A stretch of 59,894 nucleotides of DNA, from contig DZAX01000013.1 in the NCBI GenBank assembly GCA_022729705.1, forward strand, positions 1 to 59,894, given 5' to 3'. Below are positions 15,723-25,399 of the stretch, one piece after another. The notes beneath the pieces are model-generated. The model was not told the DNA's origin and searched no databases. It saw only the letters and a list, made by a program, of their open reading frames with translations. The translations under genes were made by a program, and so were the position numbers. Source of the DNA: Helicobacter cetorum (GTDB lineage: Bacteria; Campylobacterota; Campylobacteria; Campylobacterales; UBA6016). Position 1 is the first letter of the stretch, and the number at the start of each line of letters is the position of its first letter.

Positions 15723-17822
15723 ATGATAAAAACCCAAAATGAAACCAAAAAAATTGCCATTTTGATGTTTGTGGCTTTTGCGCTTAGTCTTTTGGCGAGG
15801 CTTTATTGGCCCTACCATGCGTCCGGTGTTCCTGAGTTTAGCTTTAACAATCAAGTTATGATAAATACCAATGACGGATATTTTTACGCTGAGGGGGCTA
15901 GGGATCTTATCAAAGGCTCTCATGGGACGGGGGATAGAAGTGCGGTTGGCGAGCCTATCGCTATTGCGACGGCGTGGATTTACAAGATAACGCCGTTTTC
16001 GTTTGAGACTCTTATTTTGTTTATGCCCGCGTTTTTTGGCTCTCTTGTTGTTATTCCTATGATTCTTATCGGTCGTTCGTTTGGGCAGCCGCTTCTTGGT
16101 TTTTTTGCGGCTGTTTTTGCGGCTACGACGTATAGCTACTACAACCGTACGATGGTCGGATACTATGATAGCGATATGTTTGCGCTTATTATGCCGCCGT
16201 TTGTCGCTGCATTTTTGATTAGCTCTTTTAAAGAAAAAAAGCTTATTTGGCAAGCTCTTTTTGTGGGCTTTCTCACTCTCTCAAAGATTCTTTATCCGCA
16301 ATCTTTTTCGTGGATGGCGGCTACGGTTGTTTTTGCGCTGCTTTATACGCTGATTTTTGATAGAAAAGACAAGAGCGTCTATCTTATGCTCGCTCTCTCG
16401 CTTGTCGCGATTAGCGATTTGTACATAGCCGCCAAAATAGCGCTTATAGTCTCATCTTTTTACTTTCAGCCGCGAATCACTCAAGATATTAAATTCTTGT
16501 CGGCTCTTATTGTGGCGTCGGCGGCTATATTTGCTTATTTTGGCGGGCTTGCGCCTGTTGTGTCGGCTTTTAAGGCGTATATTTTTAAAGATAGTTTTAC
16601 GGTTGTCACAAGCCTAAAATACTACGACGTAGTCCAAACAGTAAGAGAAGCGGGGCGGATGGATCTAAATCTATTTGCTTCAAGAATCTCAGGCTCCCTG
16701 CCTATTTTTGTTATCTCGCTTGCGGGGTATGCGATGTTTGTCCTTAAAGAGAGGGTTTTTGCGCTTACTCTGTCTATTTTTGGGCTTGGACTCTTTGCTT
16801 ATCTTGGCGGGCTTAGGTTTACCGTTTATGCTGTGCCTTTTGCTTCTCTTGGGCTTTTTTGGCTTATTTTTTGGGGTCTTAGAAAAACAAACGAGCATAT
16901 ACGCACTAGCGTCGCGACGATAGCGTTTTTGATAGCGTCCCTGCCAAATATCTATCATATCTACGACTATAAAGTCCCTACGGTGTTTAATAAAAGCGTG
17001 GCGGAGGAGCTAACAAAACTTGGCAAAGCGGCTTCACGAGAGGATTATGTGTTTGCGTGGTGGGATTATGGCTATCCAATCAGATACTATTCAAACGTCA
17101 AAAACCACTCTGATGGCGGCAAGCACGATGGTTCGACAAATTTTATAGAGTCTTTTATTTTGAGCGCCACAAACCAAAGAGCGGCGGCAAATATGATGAG
17201 AGAGTCCGTAGAGGGGTATGAGGAGCTAATCAAAAAAGGCGAAGAGGGGCAAAAAAGCACGCTTGAATATCTGCTAAGTAAAAATAAAATAGAGCCAAAA
17301 AACTATCAAAACTTTCTAACTCTTTTAGAGAGCGAGAGCTTTAAGGGCGCGGCTAAGAGCAGAGATATTTACCTGTTTTTGCCATACGAGATGTTTGAGA
17401 TACTTCCCACCGTTAGGCTTTTTTCAGATGTAGATTTACTCACGGGGCATCAAAAAAACGAGCCGTATTTTGGGATGTTTACAGAGTTTCAGGAGAGCGA
17501 GGAGAGTATAAATTTTGGCGAAGCGGTGTTTGATAAAAAGACAAAAACAATCAAAATCGGACAAAACAACCTCCCTATAAAAACGCTTAGCGTCTCATAC
17601 TACGACGCAAATGGCTCGCTTGTCTCAAAAACCGACAAATTAAACGAATCAGCGGAGTTTCACCTAATAGCTATGCCTAGCTACCACGCTTATATCTTGG
17701 CGGACGACTCTTATTTTAACTCTCTTTTTGTTCAGCTTTTTATCTTTGAAAACTATGATAAAAAACTATTTGAAAAGGTGTCCGGCTCATATGAGGCGAA
17801 GATATTTAAGTTGAAAATCTAG
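15723..17822 (+). CDS. pglB: undecaprenyl-diphosphooligosaccharide-protein glycosyltransferase
   Basis: Bacterial oligosaccharyltransferase, an inner-membrane enzyme moving a lipid-linked glycan to Asn in D/E-x-N-x-S/T sequons. The start at 15723 gives 699 aa, close to the 713 of Campylobacter jejuni; the frame upstream lacks similarity. The N-terminal half has about 13 hydrophobic spans and the first-loop motif [12 protein letters not shown] that holds a metal-binding Asp. The periplasmic domain carries the invariant WWDYG at 446-450. pglC follows after four bases. Codon use is normal for the region, unlike the AT-rich insert upstream. Confidence 0.95.
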   Translation: MIKTQNETKKIAILMFVAFALSLLARLYWPYHASGVPEFSFNNQVMINTNDGYFYAEGARDLIKGSHGTGDRSAVGEPIAIATAWIYKITPFSFETLILFMPAFFGSLVVIPMILIGRSFGQPLLGFFAAVFAATTYSYYNRTMVGYYDSDMFALIMPPFVAAFLISSFKEKKLIWQALFVGFLTLSKILYPQSFSWMAATVVFALLYTLIFDRKDKSVYLMLALSLVAISDLYIAAKIALIVSSFYFQPRITQDIKFLSALIVASAAIFAYFGGLAPVVSAFKAYIFKDSFTVVTSLKYYDVVQTVREAGRMDLNLFASRISGSLPIFVISLAGYAMFVLKERVFALTLSIFGLGLFAYLGGLRFTVYAVPFASLGLFWLIFWGLRKTNEHIRTSVATIAFLIASLPNIYHIYDYKVPTVFNKSVAEELTKLGKAASREDYVFAWWDYGYPIRYYSNVKNHSDGGKHDGSTNFIESFILSATNQRAAANMMRESVEGYEELIKKGEEGQKSTLEYLLSKNKIEPKNYQNFLTLLESESFKGAAKSRDIYLFLPYEMFEILPTVRLFSDVDLLTGHQKNEPYFGMFTEFQESEESINFGEAVFDKKTKTIKIGQNNLPIKTLSVSYYDANGSLVSKTDKLNESAEFHLIAMPSYHAYILADDSYFNSLFVQLFIFENYDKKLFEKVSGSYEAKIFKLKI

Positions 17823-17826
17823 CGAA

Positions 17827-18435
17827 ATGTATAAAAGTTTTTTTAAAAGAGCGTTTGATTTTATATTGGCGGCTGTTTTGTCACTTCTTTTTTTGCCGCT
17901 ATTTGTTGCGACTTTTGCGGCGGTAAGGCTCAAAATCGGCTCGCCTGTATTTTTTACCCAAATGCGCCCCAGACAAAACGGCAAAATCTTTAAAATCTAT
18001 AAGTTTCGCACAATGACAAACGAAAAAGACAAAAACGGCGAGCTACTACCCGACGAGCAGAGACTAAAAGGGGTTGGCAAGACGATAAGAAGAATAAGCC
18101 TCGATGAGTTGCCGCAAATCCTAAACGTCCTAAAAGGCGAAATGAGCTTTGTAGGTCCTCGCCCTCTACTGCCCGAATACCTACCGCTCTACAACGCAAG
18201 ACAAGCCACAAGACACGACGTAGCGCCAGGAATCACAGGGCTTGCGCAGGTAATGGGGCGAAACGCGATAAGCTGGGATGAGAAGCTCGAGTGGGACGCA
18301 AAATACGCCGAACAAATATCCTTTTGGCTTGATATGAAGATACTCGCCCTAACGGCTCTAAAGGTCGTAAAAAGCGAGGGGGTTAGCAAAGATGGTATGG
18401 CTACGACCGATAAATTTGGAGGAAGCAAAGCGTGA
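17827..18435 (+). CDS. pglC: PglC-type phosphoglycosyl transferase
   Basis: Transfers the phosphosugar (diNAc-bacillosamine-1-phosphate in Campylobacter) to undecaprenyl phosphate, starting glycan assembly. The 202-aa monotopic enzyme has a re-entrant hydrophobic N-terminal helix (about 13-32), a basic stretch with KFRTM, the catalytic Asp-Glu pair at D93-E94 (SLDELPQ) and the family block [10 protein letters not shown]. It lies between pglB and pglD; the pglD start overlaps its stop by four bases. Confidence 0.93.
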   Translation: MYKSFFKRAFDFILAAVLSLLFLPLFVATFAAVRLKIGSPVFFTQMRPRQNGKIFKIYKFRTMTNEKDKNGELLPDEQRLKGVGKTIRRISLDELPQILNVLKGEMSFVGPRPLLPEYLPLYNARQATRHDVAPGITGLAQVMGRNAISWDEKLEWDAKYAEQISFWLDMKILALTALKVVKSEGVSKDGMATTDKFGGSKA

Positions 18436-19040
18436 GAATAGTTATCATAGGGGCGGGCGGACACGCCAAGGTAGTCGCAGACGTGGCAAGGTCGGTGGGG
18501 TATGTCGTGGAGTGTTTTGTGGCGGATGACAAAAAAGAGCATTGCGGGCTTCGCGTCCTCACCTTTGAAGAGTTCTCAAAAAGCCCTTTTAGAGTCGCGG
18601 CGCTAGGTATCGGTGACAATATCGCTAGAAAAAAAGTGTATGGGGAGCTAAAAGCAAAAGAGATAGAGTTTTCACCCCTCATTCATGCAAGCGCCGTCAT
18701 ATCCCGCAGTGTGCAAATATCCGAAGCGGTCGTAGTAATGCCGCTATGCGTGATAAACGCCGACGCAAAAATAGAAACAGGCGCCATAATAAACTCAGGC
18801 GCCATCATAGAGCACGACTGCATAATAGGAGAGTTTGCGCACGTCTCCCCAAATGCGGCTTTGGCGGGCGGTGCAAGTGTAGGTGAATATAGCCATGTCG
18901 GTATCGGAGCTAGCGTAATCCAAAATATCAAGATTGGCAAAAATAGCCGTATCGGCGCCGGAGCGGCTGTGATTAGGGATGTTGCGGACGATGTGACGGT
19001 GGCTGGGGTTCCGGCTGGAGAGCTTTGTGTGATAAAATAG
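18432..19040 (+). CDS. pglD: PglD-type sugar N-acetyltransferase
   Basis: Acetylates UDP-4-amino-sugar to UDP-diNAc-bacillosamine with acetyl-CoA. An N-terminal Rossmann-like domain (GAGGHAKVV) is followed by a left-handed beta helix of hexapeptide repeats (about 85-195; [20 protein letters not shown]). The catalytic His is H128 in IIEHDC, with the second conserved His at H137. The GTG start overlaps the pglC stop. The aminotransferase and dehydratase of the pathway (pglE, pglF) are not in this window. Confidence 0.93.
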   Translation: MRIVIIGAGGHAKVVADVARSVGYVVECFVADDKKEHCGLRVLTFEEFSKSPFRVAALGIGDNIARKKVYGELKAKEIEFSPLIHASAVISRSVQISEAVVVMPLCVINADAKIETGAIINSGAIIEHDCIIGEFAHVSPNAALAGGASVGEYSHVGIGASVIQNIKIGKNSRIGAGAAVIRDVADDVTVAGVPAGELCVIK

Positions 19041-19203
19041 TTTTCGATAAAAACTGATAAATCAACCCCTGCCGTTTCACCCAAAAGAGCTAAAGACAGA
19101 TAAGAGCGGCGATATTAAATGGTGAATTGCACGAATGTTATATATCCCAACAACCCATCCCTTTTATGCTAAAATCCAAGCAACCCAAAAAAGAGCAAAA
19201 CCC

Positions 19204-20736
19204 ATGAAAAAACTCCCAATAGGCATACAATCCCTATCAAACATAAGAGAAGACAACTACATCTACATAGACAAAACAAAAGAGGCTTTAGAGTTAATAG
19301 AAAACAGCAAGTATTACTTCCTCTCCCGCCCAAGACGCTTCGGCAAATCCCTATTTCTTGACACCCTATCATCAATCTTTGAGGGCAAACAAGAACTCTT
19401 CAAGGGGCTTTATATCTACGACAAATACGACTGGAGCAAAAGCTACCCTGTAATAAAAATAGACTTTGGAAATCAAAAAGCCGAAACCCCTGAAAAACTA
19501 AAATCTTTTATCTTGCATAGACTAAAAGACGTTGCTAAGTCTTACGCTATAGAACTTGAAAGAGAAGAGTACTACGAAGCCTTCAAAGAACTAATAACCG
19601 CCCTAAAAGAAAAAACAAACTCACAAGTAGTAGTCTTAGTAGACGAATACGACAAACCAATATTAGACAACATAGAAAACCTCCCATTAGCCAAAGAGTT
19701 CAGAGAAATCCTAAAAGGATTTTATACAATCATAAAAGGAGCGGATGAAGACCTAAAGTTTGCTTTTCTAACAGGAGTTAGTAAATTTGCCAAAACCTCT
19801 ATCTTCTCAGGACTAAACAACCTAAAAGACATAAGCCTAGACAAACGCTACTCTACAATATGCGGATACACTCAAAAAGATGTAGAAGAGAGCTTTGAAG
19901 AGTATTTGGAGGACGTAGACATAGAAGAGGTAAAAAGATGGTACAACGGTTACTCTTGGCTTGGGATAAGTGTATATAATCCTTTTGATATTCTACTGTT
20001 TTTAGACTCTCCCGATAAGGAGTTTAGAGCTTATTGGTTTGAGACGGGGACTCCTACTTTTTTGATTAAGCTAATCGAAGAAAAAGGATACTATCTACCC
20101 AATCTTGAAAGCTGCATAGTCGGAGACTCTCTTGTAAACTCTTTTGAGATAGAGGATATAAAGATAGAGTCTATACTTTTTCAAAGCGGGTATTTGACTA
20201 TCAAAAACTCTCAAAGAACAGGCGCAAAAACAACCTATACGCTAAAAATCCCAAATATTGAAGTTCAAAGCTCTTTTGCGGAAAGTCTAATCCCCTTGCT
20301 CACAAAAGAAGACGCACAAACTAGGCGACAAATCGTCATATACAACGCCCTTTTTACCGCCGACCTAGAAACCTTCAAAACTACTATAATCTCCCTGTTT
20401 GCCTCTATCCCCTACAACAACTACACAAAAAACAAGATAGAAAACTATGAGGGGTATTACGCTTCTGTTATCTATGCCTATCTAGCCTCACTGGGTATAG
20501 ATATGATAGCCGAGGACACGACCAATAAAGGAAGAATAGACTTAACGCTAAAACTTCAAAACTTTATCTATATCTTGGAGTTTAAAGTAGACGGAGAGGG
20601 TAAAGCTCTAAAACAGATAAAAGATAAAAACTACGCAGACAAATACAAAAACGAGAATAAAGAGATTTGGCTTGTTGGTGTGGAGTTTGATTCGGTAAGT
20701 AGAGGAGTTGGTGCGGTGGAGTGGGAGAGAGGGTAG
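19204..20736 (+). CDS. AAA-ATPase-like/DUF1703 PD-(D/E)XK nuclease family protein, 510 aa
   Basis: Starts at the ATG at 19204 (MKKLPIGIQ), the usual N-terminus; the frame reaches 19135 without homology. The N-terminal AAA-ATPase-like domain (PF09820 type) has the P-loop SRPRRFGKSLFL and the Walker B VVVLVDEYDKP. The C-terminal DUF1703 domain has the nuclease core RIDLTLKL…YILEFKVDG followed by KALKQIKDKNYADKY. Members occur in many copies in some Bacteroidetes, anaerobe and Campylobacterota genomes and their role is unknown; a mobile-gene or defence role has been suggested. It stands behind the pgl cluster without operon linkage. Confidence 0.85.
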   Translation: MKKLPIGIQSLSNIREDNYIYIDKTKEALELIENSKYYFLSRPRRFGKSLFLDTLSSIFEGKQELFKGLYIYDKYDWSKSYPVIKIDFGNQKAETPEKLKSFILHRLKDVAKSYAIELEREEYYEAFKELITALKEKTNSQVVVLVDEYDKPILDNIENLPLAKEFREILKGFYTIIKGADEDLKFAFLTGVSKFAKTSIFSGLNNLKDISLDKRYSTICGYTQKDVEESFEEYLEDVDIEEVKRWYNGYSWLGISVYNPFDILLFLDSPDKEFRAYWFETGTPTFLIKLIEEKGYYLPNLESCIVGDSLVNSFEIEDIKIESILFQSGYLTIKNSQRTGAKTTYTLKIPNIEVQSSFAESLIPLLTKEDAQTRRQIVIYNALFTADLETFKTTIISLFASIPYNNYTKNKIENYEGYYASVIYAYLASLGIDMIAEDTTNKGRIDLTLKLQNFIYILEFKVDGEGKALKQIKDKNYADKYKNENKEIWLVGVEFDSVSRGVGAVEWERG

Positions 20737-20796
20737 GACTCTTTCTTAGGTTTTGCGCCAACCTGTAGCATACTTAGATTTCTTTTTTAGGGAGTA

Positions 20797-21438
20797 CTAA
20801 AAAAATTCGAGTAGCCCAGAGGGCGCATCCACCAAAGCGTCCGCTCCGTACGCCAGTAGCTCCTCTCTATCCCGAAACCCCCATGTTACGCCAACCGCAT
20901 AAAAGCCGCCGTTTTTTGCGGTTAACATATCTGTTTTGGTGTCTCCGACAAAGATTATCTCTCTTGGTTTAAGCTCAAGCATAGCGGCAATCTCTAGTGC
21001 GCTTTGCGTATCTGGTTTGACGCTATAGCCGTCTCTTTGTCCAAATACCGCCTCAAATTTATACTCTCCAAAAAATCTATCAACACACGCTTTTGTAAGC
21101 TCATGCGGTTTGTTTGAAAGAACCGCTTGCTTGATTCTCAAACCCTCTAAAGCCGCAAGAGTTTCGCAAACGCCGTTATATGGTTTTGAGGCGCCGGATG
21201 ATGCTTCATAGACCGCTTTAAACTCATTCGCCATTTTTGCTATTAGCGCCTCATCATCTGTCCTAGCCGCTTTTGCCATGAGGTTTTTTGAGCCCTCTCC
21301 GGCTAGATACCGATACTCATCTTTGCTTCTTACGCCAAAACCACGAGAGACAAGAACCTCGTTTGCAAAATTTGCCACATCCTCCAAAGAGTCAAGCAAG
21401 GTGCCGTCAAGGTCAAATATAACTCCCAGCTTTTTCAT
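20797..21438 (-). CDS. gph: HAD hydrolase, phosphoglycolate phosphatase type
   Basis: The 213-aa HAD-superfamily phosphatase has motif I DLDGTLLDS, motif II AVLSNKP, and motif III/IV with K in VKPDTQSAL and GDTKTDM. It probably dephosphorylates 2-phosphoglycolate. The start at 21438 (MKKLGVIFDLDG) is chosen over upstream codons because motif I normally lies about ten residues from the start. The ATG overlaps the stop of the DUF6858 gene by four bases. It is the last gene of a four-gene minus-strand operon. Confidence 0.88.
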   Translation of the reverse strand: MKKLGVIFDLDGTLLDSLEDVANFANEVLVSRGFGVRSKDEYRYLAGEGSKNLMAKAARTDDEALIAKMANEFKAVYEASSGASKPYNGVCETLAALEGLRIKQAVLSNKPHELTKACVDRFFGEYKFEAVFGQRDGYSVKPDTQSALEIAAMLELKPREIIFVGDTKTDMLTAKNGGFYAVGVTWGFRDREELLAYGADALVDAPSGLLEFF

Positions 21439-21827
21439 TCTTTGACAAGCGCTTTCGACCACAACTCCATCTTTTCGTTTATGGCGGGCATCGGCGCCTC
21501 TAAAAAGCTAATTACAAAGTCGTTTTCTCTCTCGCATATACCCACAGAGCGAGGTCTTGCCGCCAACATTTGCGGACTAGGGAGTTTTTGACCAAAACAA
21601 AACACCACAAGTCTAGCGTCTAATATCTCAGGAGCCACCACGCCGCCACCCAGCCCTTTTGTGTGCGCATAGTGGTCAAATTCGCCAATATACGCCGCAA
21701 CTTCGTCTTTATCTATCAAATCTTTAAAATACATAGCAATATCCCTTGCGTTTGCAAATCTGCACTCGCTTTTGTCTATCTCAATAGTAAAAATAGGGTA
21801 TTTTTCCATAAATGTCATCTGTTTCAT
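21435..21827 (-). CDS. DUF6858 family protein, 130 aa
   Basis: A small soluble protein with the blocks EKYPIFTIEIDKSE, EFDHYAHTK, APEILDARLVVFCFG and VISFLEAPMPAINE. I recognise this pattern as the DUF6858 family of sulfur-oxidising and Campylobacterota bacteria; no function is known. It lies between a DUF302 protein and gph with 4-15 bp spacing, so it is cotranscribed with the SLAC1 transporter gene. There are no membrane segments or signal peptide. Confidence 0.75.
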   Translation of the reverse strand: MKQMTFMEKYPIFTIEIDKSECRFANARDIAMYFKDLIDKDEVAAYIGEFDHYAHTKGLGGGVVAPEILDARLVVFCFGQKLPSPQMLAARPRSVGICERENDFVISFLEAPMPAINEKMELWSKALVKE

Positions 21828-21842
21828 AACTGCCTCTTTTTT

Positions 21843-22346
21843 TTAAAATCTAGTAAATTTGAACGCCATAAAGCCCAGTATCTCTTCAACTTCTCTTGAG
21901 ACCTCTTCGATAATCTCCTCTGTTTCGCCACCGTATATTTTTGACATCAATACGCCGTTACTGACCGATACTACGCACTCTCCGGTTGATTTTTCGTAGA
22001 TTGCTATAGAGATTGGCATTGACACCGCCATTTTTTTGCGCTTATCTGCGCTTAGCATTTGACCCGCATATTTTGAATTGCAGTATTTGACGATACTTAC
22101 TTTGCCTACGTCTTTGCCACCGCCCGCTTTTATCTCCCCCGCTTGATCTATTACCGATATGACTTTCCAGCCCTCATGTGCGTTTATACGATTTACAACC
22201 GTCTCTACTGTTTTATTATAGTCAAACGGGCTTTTATGCTCCAAAATAAGAGCTTGCTTTGAAAATATCTGAATCAAAAAAGCCGCGACAATAGCCCCGA
22301 CAAAAAGCGACACAACCGCCGTAAGCGTGATATATACTCTATTCAT
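21843..22346 (-). CDS. membrane-anchored DUF302 protein, 167 aa
   Basis: An N-terminal transmembrane anchor (about residues 5-28) is followed by a DUF302 domain: FDYNKTVETVVNRINAHEGW, then the core strand region ending in the MPISIAIYEK and VSNGVLMSKIYGG segments. DUF302 proteins have a dimeric alpha-beta fold and occur in sulfur-metabolising bacteria; function is unknown. The gene follows the SLAC1 gene after only four bases. The domain faces the periplasm if the first helix is a signal anchor. Confidence 0.75.
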   Translation of the reverse strand: MNRVYITLTAVVSLFVGAIVAAFLIQIFSKQALILEHKSPFDYNKTVETVVNRINAHEGWKVISVIDQAGEIKAGGGKDVGKVSIVKYCNSKYAGQMLSADKRKKMAVSMPISIAIYEKSTGECVVSVSNGVLMSKIYGGETEEIIEEVSREVEEILGFMAFKFTRF

Positions 22347-22350
22347 CTTT

Positions 22351-23301
22351 TTACTCCTCTACGCAAATCTGTTTGTTGTTGATATTTATCAGCGTCATTA
22401 TCGACACATAGCCTATAACCAATGTAGCAATGCCCAAAAGAACCGCACCTAAAACCCCGTAAAACACCGAGCCGCTCGCCTGATAAGCGCTCATAAAAGC
22501 GATAGCCGCCGCATCAAGAGGAAACGTAAAAGCCCACCATGAGATAAAAAATTTGAGCCCCAAAAAACTTCTTCCCATAAAAAACAGTAGCGCCGTAAAA
22601 AACAGCGTCATATTAAGAAGCATCATAGCCGTAAAATCAAAAGCGCCGTAAAGTCTCATATACGCCACAAAACCAACAGCCGGAGGGGCTATATAGATAA
22701 AAAGAGTCGGAATAAATTTTTGTGCAAGCTGATGGTGAAAAACAATACGATAAAACACGATAGTCCCAAGCAGAAGCCAAAAAAATATTCCGACGCTAAA
22801 AAAATATAGCGAAACCTCTTTTGGCAAAAAATCCACACCAACCACAGGCACAAGCACATTTCCAACTATCGGAATAAACCACGCCGGATTTGTATGCAGT
22901 ATCTCAAAGTTGTGACGAACCCAAAAACTAACGACATAAAAAGTCATGAATAGATGGATAAGCGTCCCAAAACCCCATAGTATCATGGCGACAAACGGAA
23001 AGTAAAAATAAAAAGCTATAGAGAGCAAAAGAAGAGAGATAGAGATAGCGGCAAAAAAGTTGATGCGTATCGGATGGAAAAAGTCAGCCTTCACCTCTTC
23101 AAAGTGCGTAAACGCTTTTACGAGATAAAAAAACGAAATAACAACAAAAGTCACAGCCGCTGAAAACATCAAGAACTCATATATAATTTTTGGAGTTTGA
23201 AACAGATGGTGAGCTTTTTGGTATGCGATAGCAAGCCCGCTAAGCCCCATCACTACGGCGAAAAAAGGAATTGGAAAATGTTTTATCCTCTCCACAATCA
23301 A
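22351..23301 (-). CDS. SLAC1/TehA-family anion channel, 316 aa
   Basis: Ten predicted hydrophobic helices. The N-terminus FPIPFFAVVMGLSGLAIAY is the TDT/SLAC1 signature (TehA in Haemophilus), with the gating-type aromatic residues in the family. Known members conduct small anions or are linked to tellurite and C4-dicarboxylate export. It is the first gene of the operon with DUF302, DUF6858 and gph. The divergent mltA operon starts 285 bp away across structured repeat R2. The substrate is not predictable. Confidence 0.85.
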   Translation of the reverse strand: MIVERIKHFPIPFFAVVMGLSGLAIAYQKAHHLFQTPKIIYEFLMFSAAVTFVVISFFYLVKAFTHFEEVKADFFHPIRINFFAAISISLLLLSIAFYFYFPFVAMILWGFGTLIHLFMTFYVVSFWVRHNFEILHTNPAWFIPIVGNVLVPVVGVDFLPKEVSLYFFSVGIFFWLLLGTIVFYRIVFHHQLAQKFIPTLFIYIAPPAVGFVAYMRLYGAFDFTAMMLLNMTLFFTALLFFMGRSFLGLKFFISWWAFTFPLDAAAIAFMSAYQASGSVFYGVLGAVLLGIATLVIGYVSIMTLININNKQICVEE

Positions 23302-23370
23302 TCTCCCACTATTTATAATTTAGCGTTTATTTTATAATAACACAACTGTAGATAATATTAATTTAAAGTA

Positions 23371-23472
23371 CATTGAATATTATACGCCTAAAAGAAGCAA
23401 AGCTCCTTTTAGGCGGCAAGGGCACAAGCGTCCTTTGTGAACCTCTGAAGCTACCCGCATAAATGCGGGAGA
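23371..23472 (-). repeat. three-hairpin intergenic repeat, copy R2 (inverted)
   Basis: On the minus strand it has cccgca/tgcggg, linker tagcttcagagg, a degenerate second hairpin with aaagg/cccttg arms, and the third hairpin gcctaaaaggagc/gcttcttttaggc with loop ttt and the tail gtataatattc. The third-hairpin arms differ completely from R1 yet still pair. It lies between divergent genes. Confidence 0.75.
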
Positions 23473-23585
23473 ATATTTGAATTTACGCACTTTTTTGCTA
23501 AATCATTAAGACTTTTTACAACATTCAGCAATAAGAGTTTAAAATGGTAGTGATATATTTTATAAAAATTTTAGGAGTTTGACTT

Positions 23586-24698
23586 ATGGTAATTAAAACT
23601 ATTTGTAAATTTTTTTTACTATTAATCACTCTGCTTGGCGTCGCATACGCTGATGATTTTGTCCTTGAAGAAAGAAATGACAACTCCTCACACCTTGAAA
23701 AACTTAACCCTGACGATGTAGAACTTTCAAAGATATTTAGTGCGGATATTAGGTGCGATGAGAATTTTTTGAAAGCGATTGACAGCTCTATAAACTTTTA
23801 TGCGTCGATACTCGGTACAGACCAGCTTTTTTCATACGCAAACGAAGAGTATACGCCGCTTCAAATGCTTCACTCTCTTATCATGTTTCGCAAAATGGCG
23901 ACCGTCGATAGACCTTTTGATGAGTTTTTAATAGAACTGCAAGAGCGTTTTGACCTATACACTCCAAAAAATCAAACAAGCGGCTCCAAATTTACAGGCT
24001 ACTATACGCCTGAGATTCCGGCAAGCGTCGTAAAAACGCGAGACTTTAACCACCCTCTTTATCTTTCAAAAACAAAAATCAAATCGAATAAAGCAGATTT
24101 TTATGTCCAAGCCACAAACGATATAAAAGTTTTGGTGATGGAGGGCACCGGTATATTGACTCTTAAAGATGGTCAGACGTTTAATATACAATATGCGGGC
24201 AAGAAAAAAGTACTGATAGCCCCGTCCAAAAAAAAAGTTAAACTTGCAAAAAAAAGCTCAAAAAAAACGCTTGCTAAAGCCAAACTAAAACCAAAAGTAA
24301 GCTCAAAAGCTGTGTTTTACATAACGCAAAGCAAAGCGTTGGGTTCAATATCCACAGAGCTAGTTCCAGGATATAGTGCTGCAATGGATATGAGCTTAAC
24401 GCCCGCCGGAAGCCTGATATACGTCAAAGGCGAAGACAAAAACGACACAAACGCAAATCAAGTAGTAGTCTTAAATGAAGAGCCAAAAAAAGAGAAAAAA
24501 AGCGCTTTTGAGAGCTTTATGCTGGTTCACGACATCGGGCAAGCTATAAAAGGTCTTGGCAGAATCGATATATATTGCGGCGAGGGCAAAACCGCAAAAA
24601 GTTACACATACGACGTGTCGACTACCAAAGGTTTGGTGTATCTGTTGATTGCCAAAAAGAACGCTTTATTGGATTTTTTACCGCAAGGAATTAGATAA
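23586..24698 (+). CDS. mltA: MltA-type lytic murein transglycosylase, 370 aa
   Basis: Cleaves peptidoglycan glycan strands, leaving 1,6-anhydro ends. The signal peptide ends near AYADD; no lipobox is present. The MltA domain has FTGYYTPEIPAS and PLYLSKTK. The C-terminal 3D domain has TPAGSLIYV and HDIGQAIKGLGRIDIYCGEG with the catalytic-type Asp. Between them is a Lys-rich insert (about residues 207-240) with KKKVKLAKKSSKKTLAK, unusual for the family and perhaps binding acidic polymers. Its TAA overlaps the ATG of the deacetylase gene. A TTTTAGGAG ribosome site precedes the start. Confidence 0.88.
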   Translation: MVIKTICKFFLLLITLLGVAYADDFVLEERNDNSSHLEKLNPDDVELSKIFSADIRCDENFLKAIDSSINFYASILGTDQLFSYANEEYTPLQMLHSLIMFRKMATVDRPFDEFLIELQERFDLYTPKNQTSGSKFTGYYTPEIPASVVKTRDFNHPLYLSKTKIKSNKADFYVQATNDIKVLVMEGTGILTLKDGQTFNIQYAGKKKVLIAPSKKKVKLAKKSSKKTLAKAKLKPKVSSKAVFYITQSKALGSISTELVPGYSAAMDMSLTPAGSLIYVKGEDKNDTNANQVVVLNEEPKKEKKSAFESFMLVHDIGQAIKGLGRIDIYCGEGKTAKSYTYDVSTTKGLVYLLIAKKNALLDFLPQGIR

Positions 24699-25399
24699 TG
24701 ATGGATAGAAGATTTTTTGCAAAATTTTGCTTGGGAGCGGCGGCGACAACTCTTTTTGCCGAGGATTTAAGCAGAGCTCAAAAAAAAGACGTAGAGGTAT
24801 TTTTGACCGTTGACGACGGCTGGTACTATAAAGACGAGATACTTGCCATTGCCAATCGCTACAATGTCCCACTCAATCTATTTATCATAGGTCAAATAAT
24901 AGAAAAAGAGCCAAAAGTATGGGCAAAAGCGATTGAAAGAGGGCATTTGCTAGGCTCCCACACATACAATCACCACAAGCTATCTCGTATTAGCGAGGGT
25001 GTCGCGGTAAAGGACTTCAAACAATACAAAAAATCAGTTACAAACTCCCTTGGCACTGAAAACTACGAAAAAATAAAATTTTTCAGATACCCGTATGGTG
25101 ACAAAGGAAACAAACACACAAGCGTAGCTACCAAAAAAATACTTGCCGATAGCGGCTGGCAAGAGTCGTGGTGGAATATGGATTTGTCGTTTGCCTCGAG
25201 TAAATACGGCGTTAGCGCCTTTAAAGACCCGCACGAGCAGCTAACATTTTTTTCAAAAAATATAAAAAGCATAAACGTTCCACTTTTTCACTTCAAAAAT
25301 CCGGACGTAAAAACTTTGGAGCTTATCATCGAGCACGGAGTTGCAAACGGATATAAGTTTTCAAGACTGGATAACAAAAAAGCTTTTTGCGGAGTATAG
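24698..25399 (+). CDS. exported NodB-type polysaccharide deacetylase, 233 aa
   Basis: The N-terminus MMDRRFFAKFCLGAAATTLF looks like a twin-arginine or related signal, so the enzyme should act in the periplasm. NodB (CE4) motifs are present: TVDDG with metal-binding D39-D40, the metal His pair SHTYNH, and FRYPYGDKG. The likely substrate is an N-acetylated glycan; the coupling to mltA (TAATG overlap) suggests peptidoglycan or a related envelope polymer. The next gene begins directly after its TAG. Confidence 0.88.
   Translation: MMDRRFFAKFCLGAAATTLFAEDLSRAQKKDVEVFLTVDDGWYYKDEILAIANRYNVPLNLFIIGQIIEKEPKVWAKAIERGHLLGSHTYNHHKLSRISEGVAVKDFKQYKKSVTNSLGTENYEKIKFFRYPYGDKGNKHTSVATKKILADSGWQESWWNMDLSFASSKYGVSAFKDPHEQLTFFSKNIKSINVPLFHFKNPDVKTLELIIEHGVANGYKFSRLDNKKAFCGV

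Noticed and set aside
15660-16253. 197-aa Arg/Lys-rich minus-strand frame
   Set aside because: It is the complement of the pglB membrane region; composition and lack of a ribosome site mark it as a shadow.
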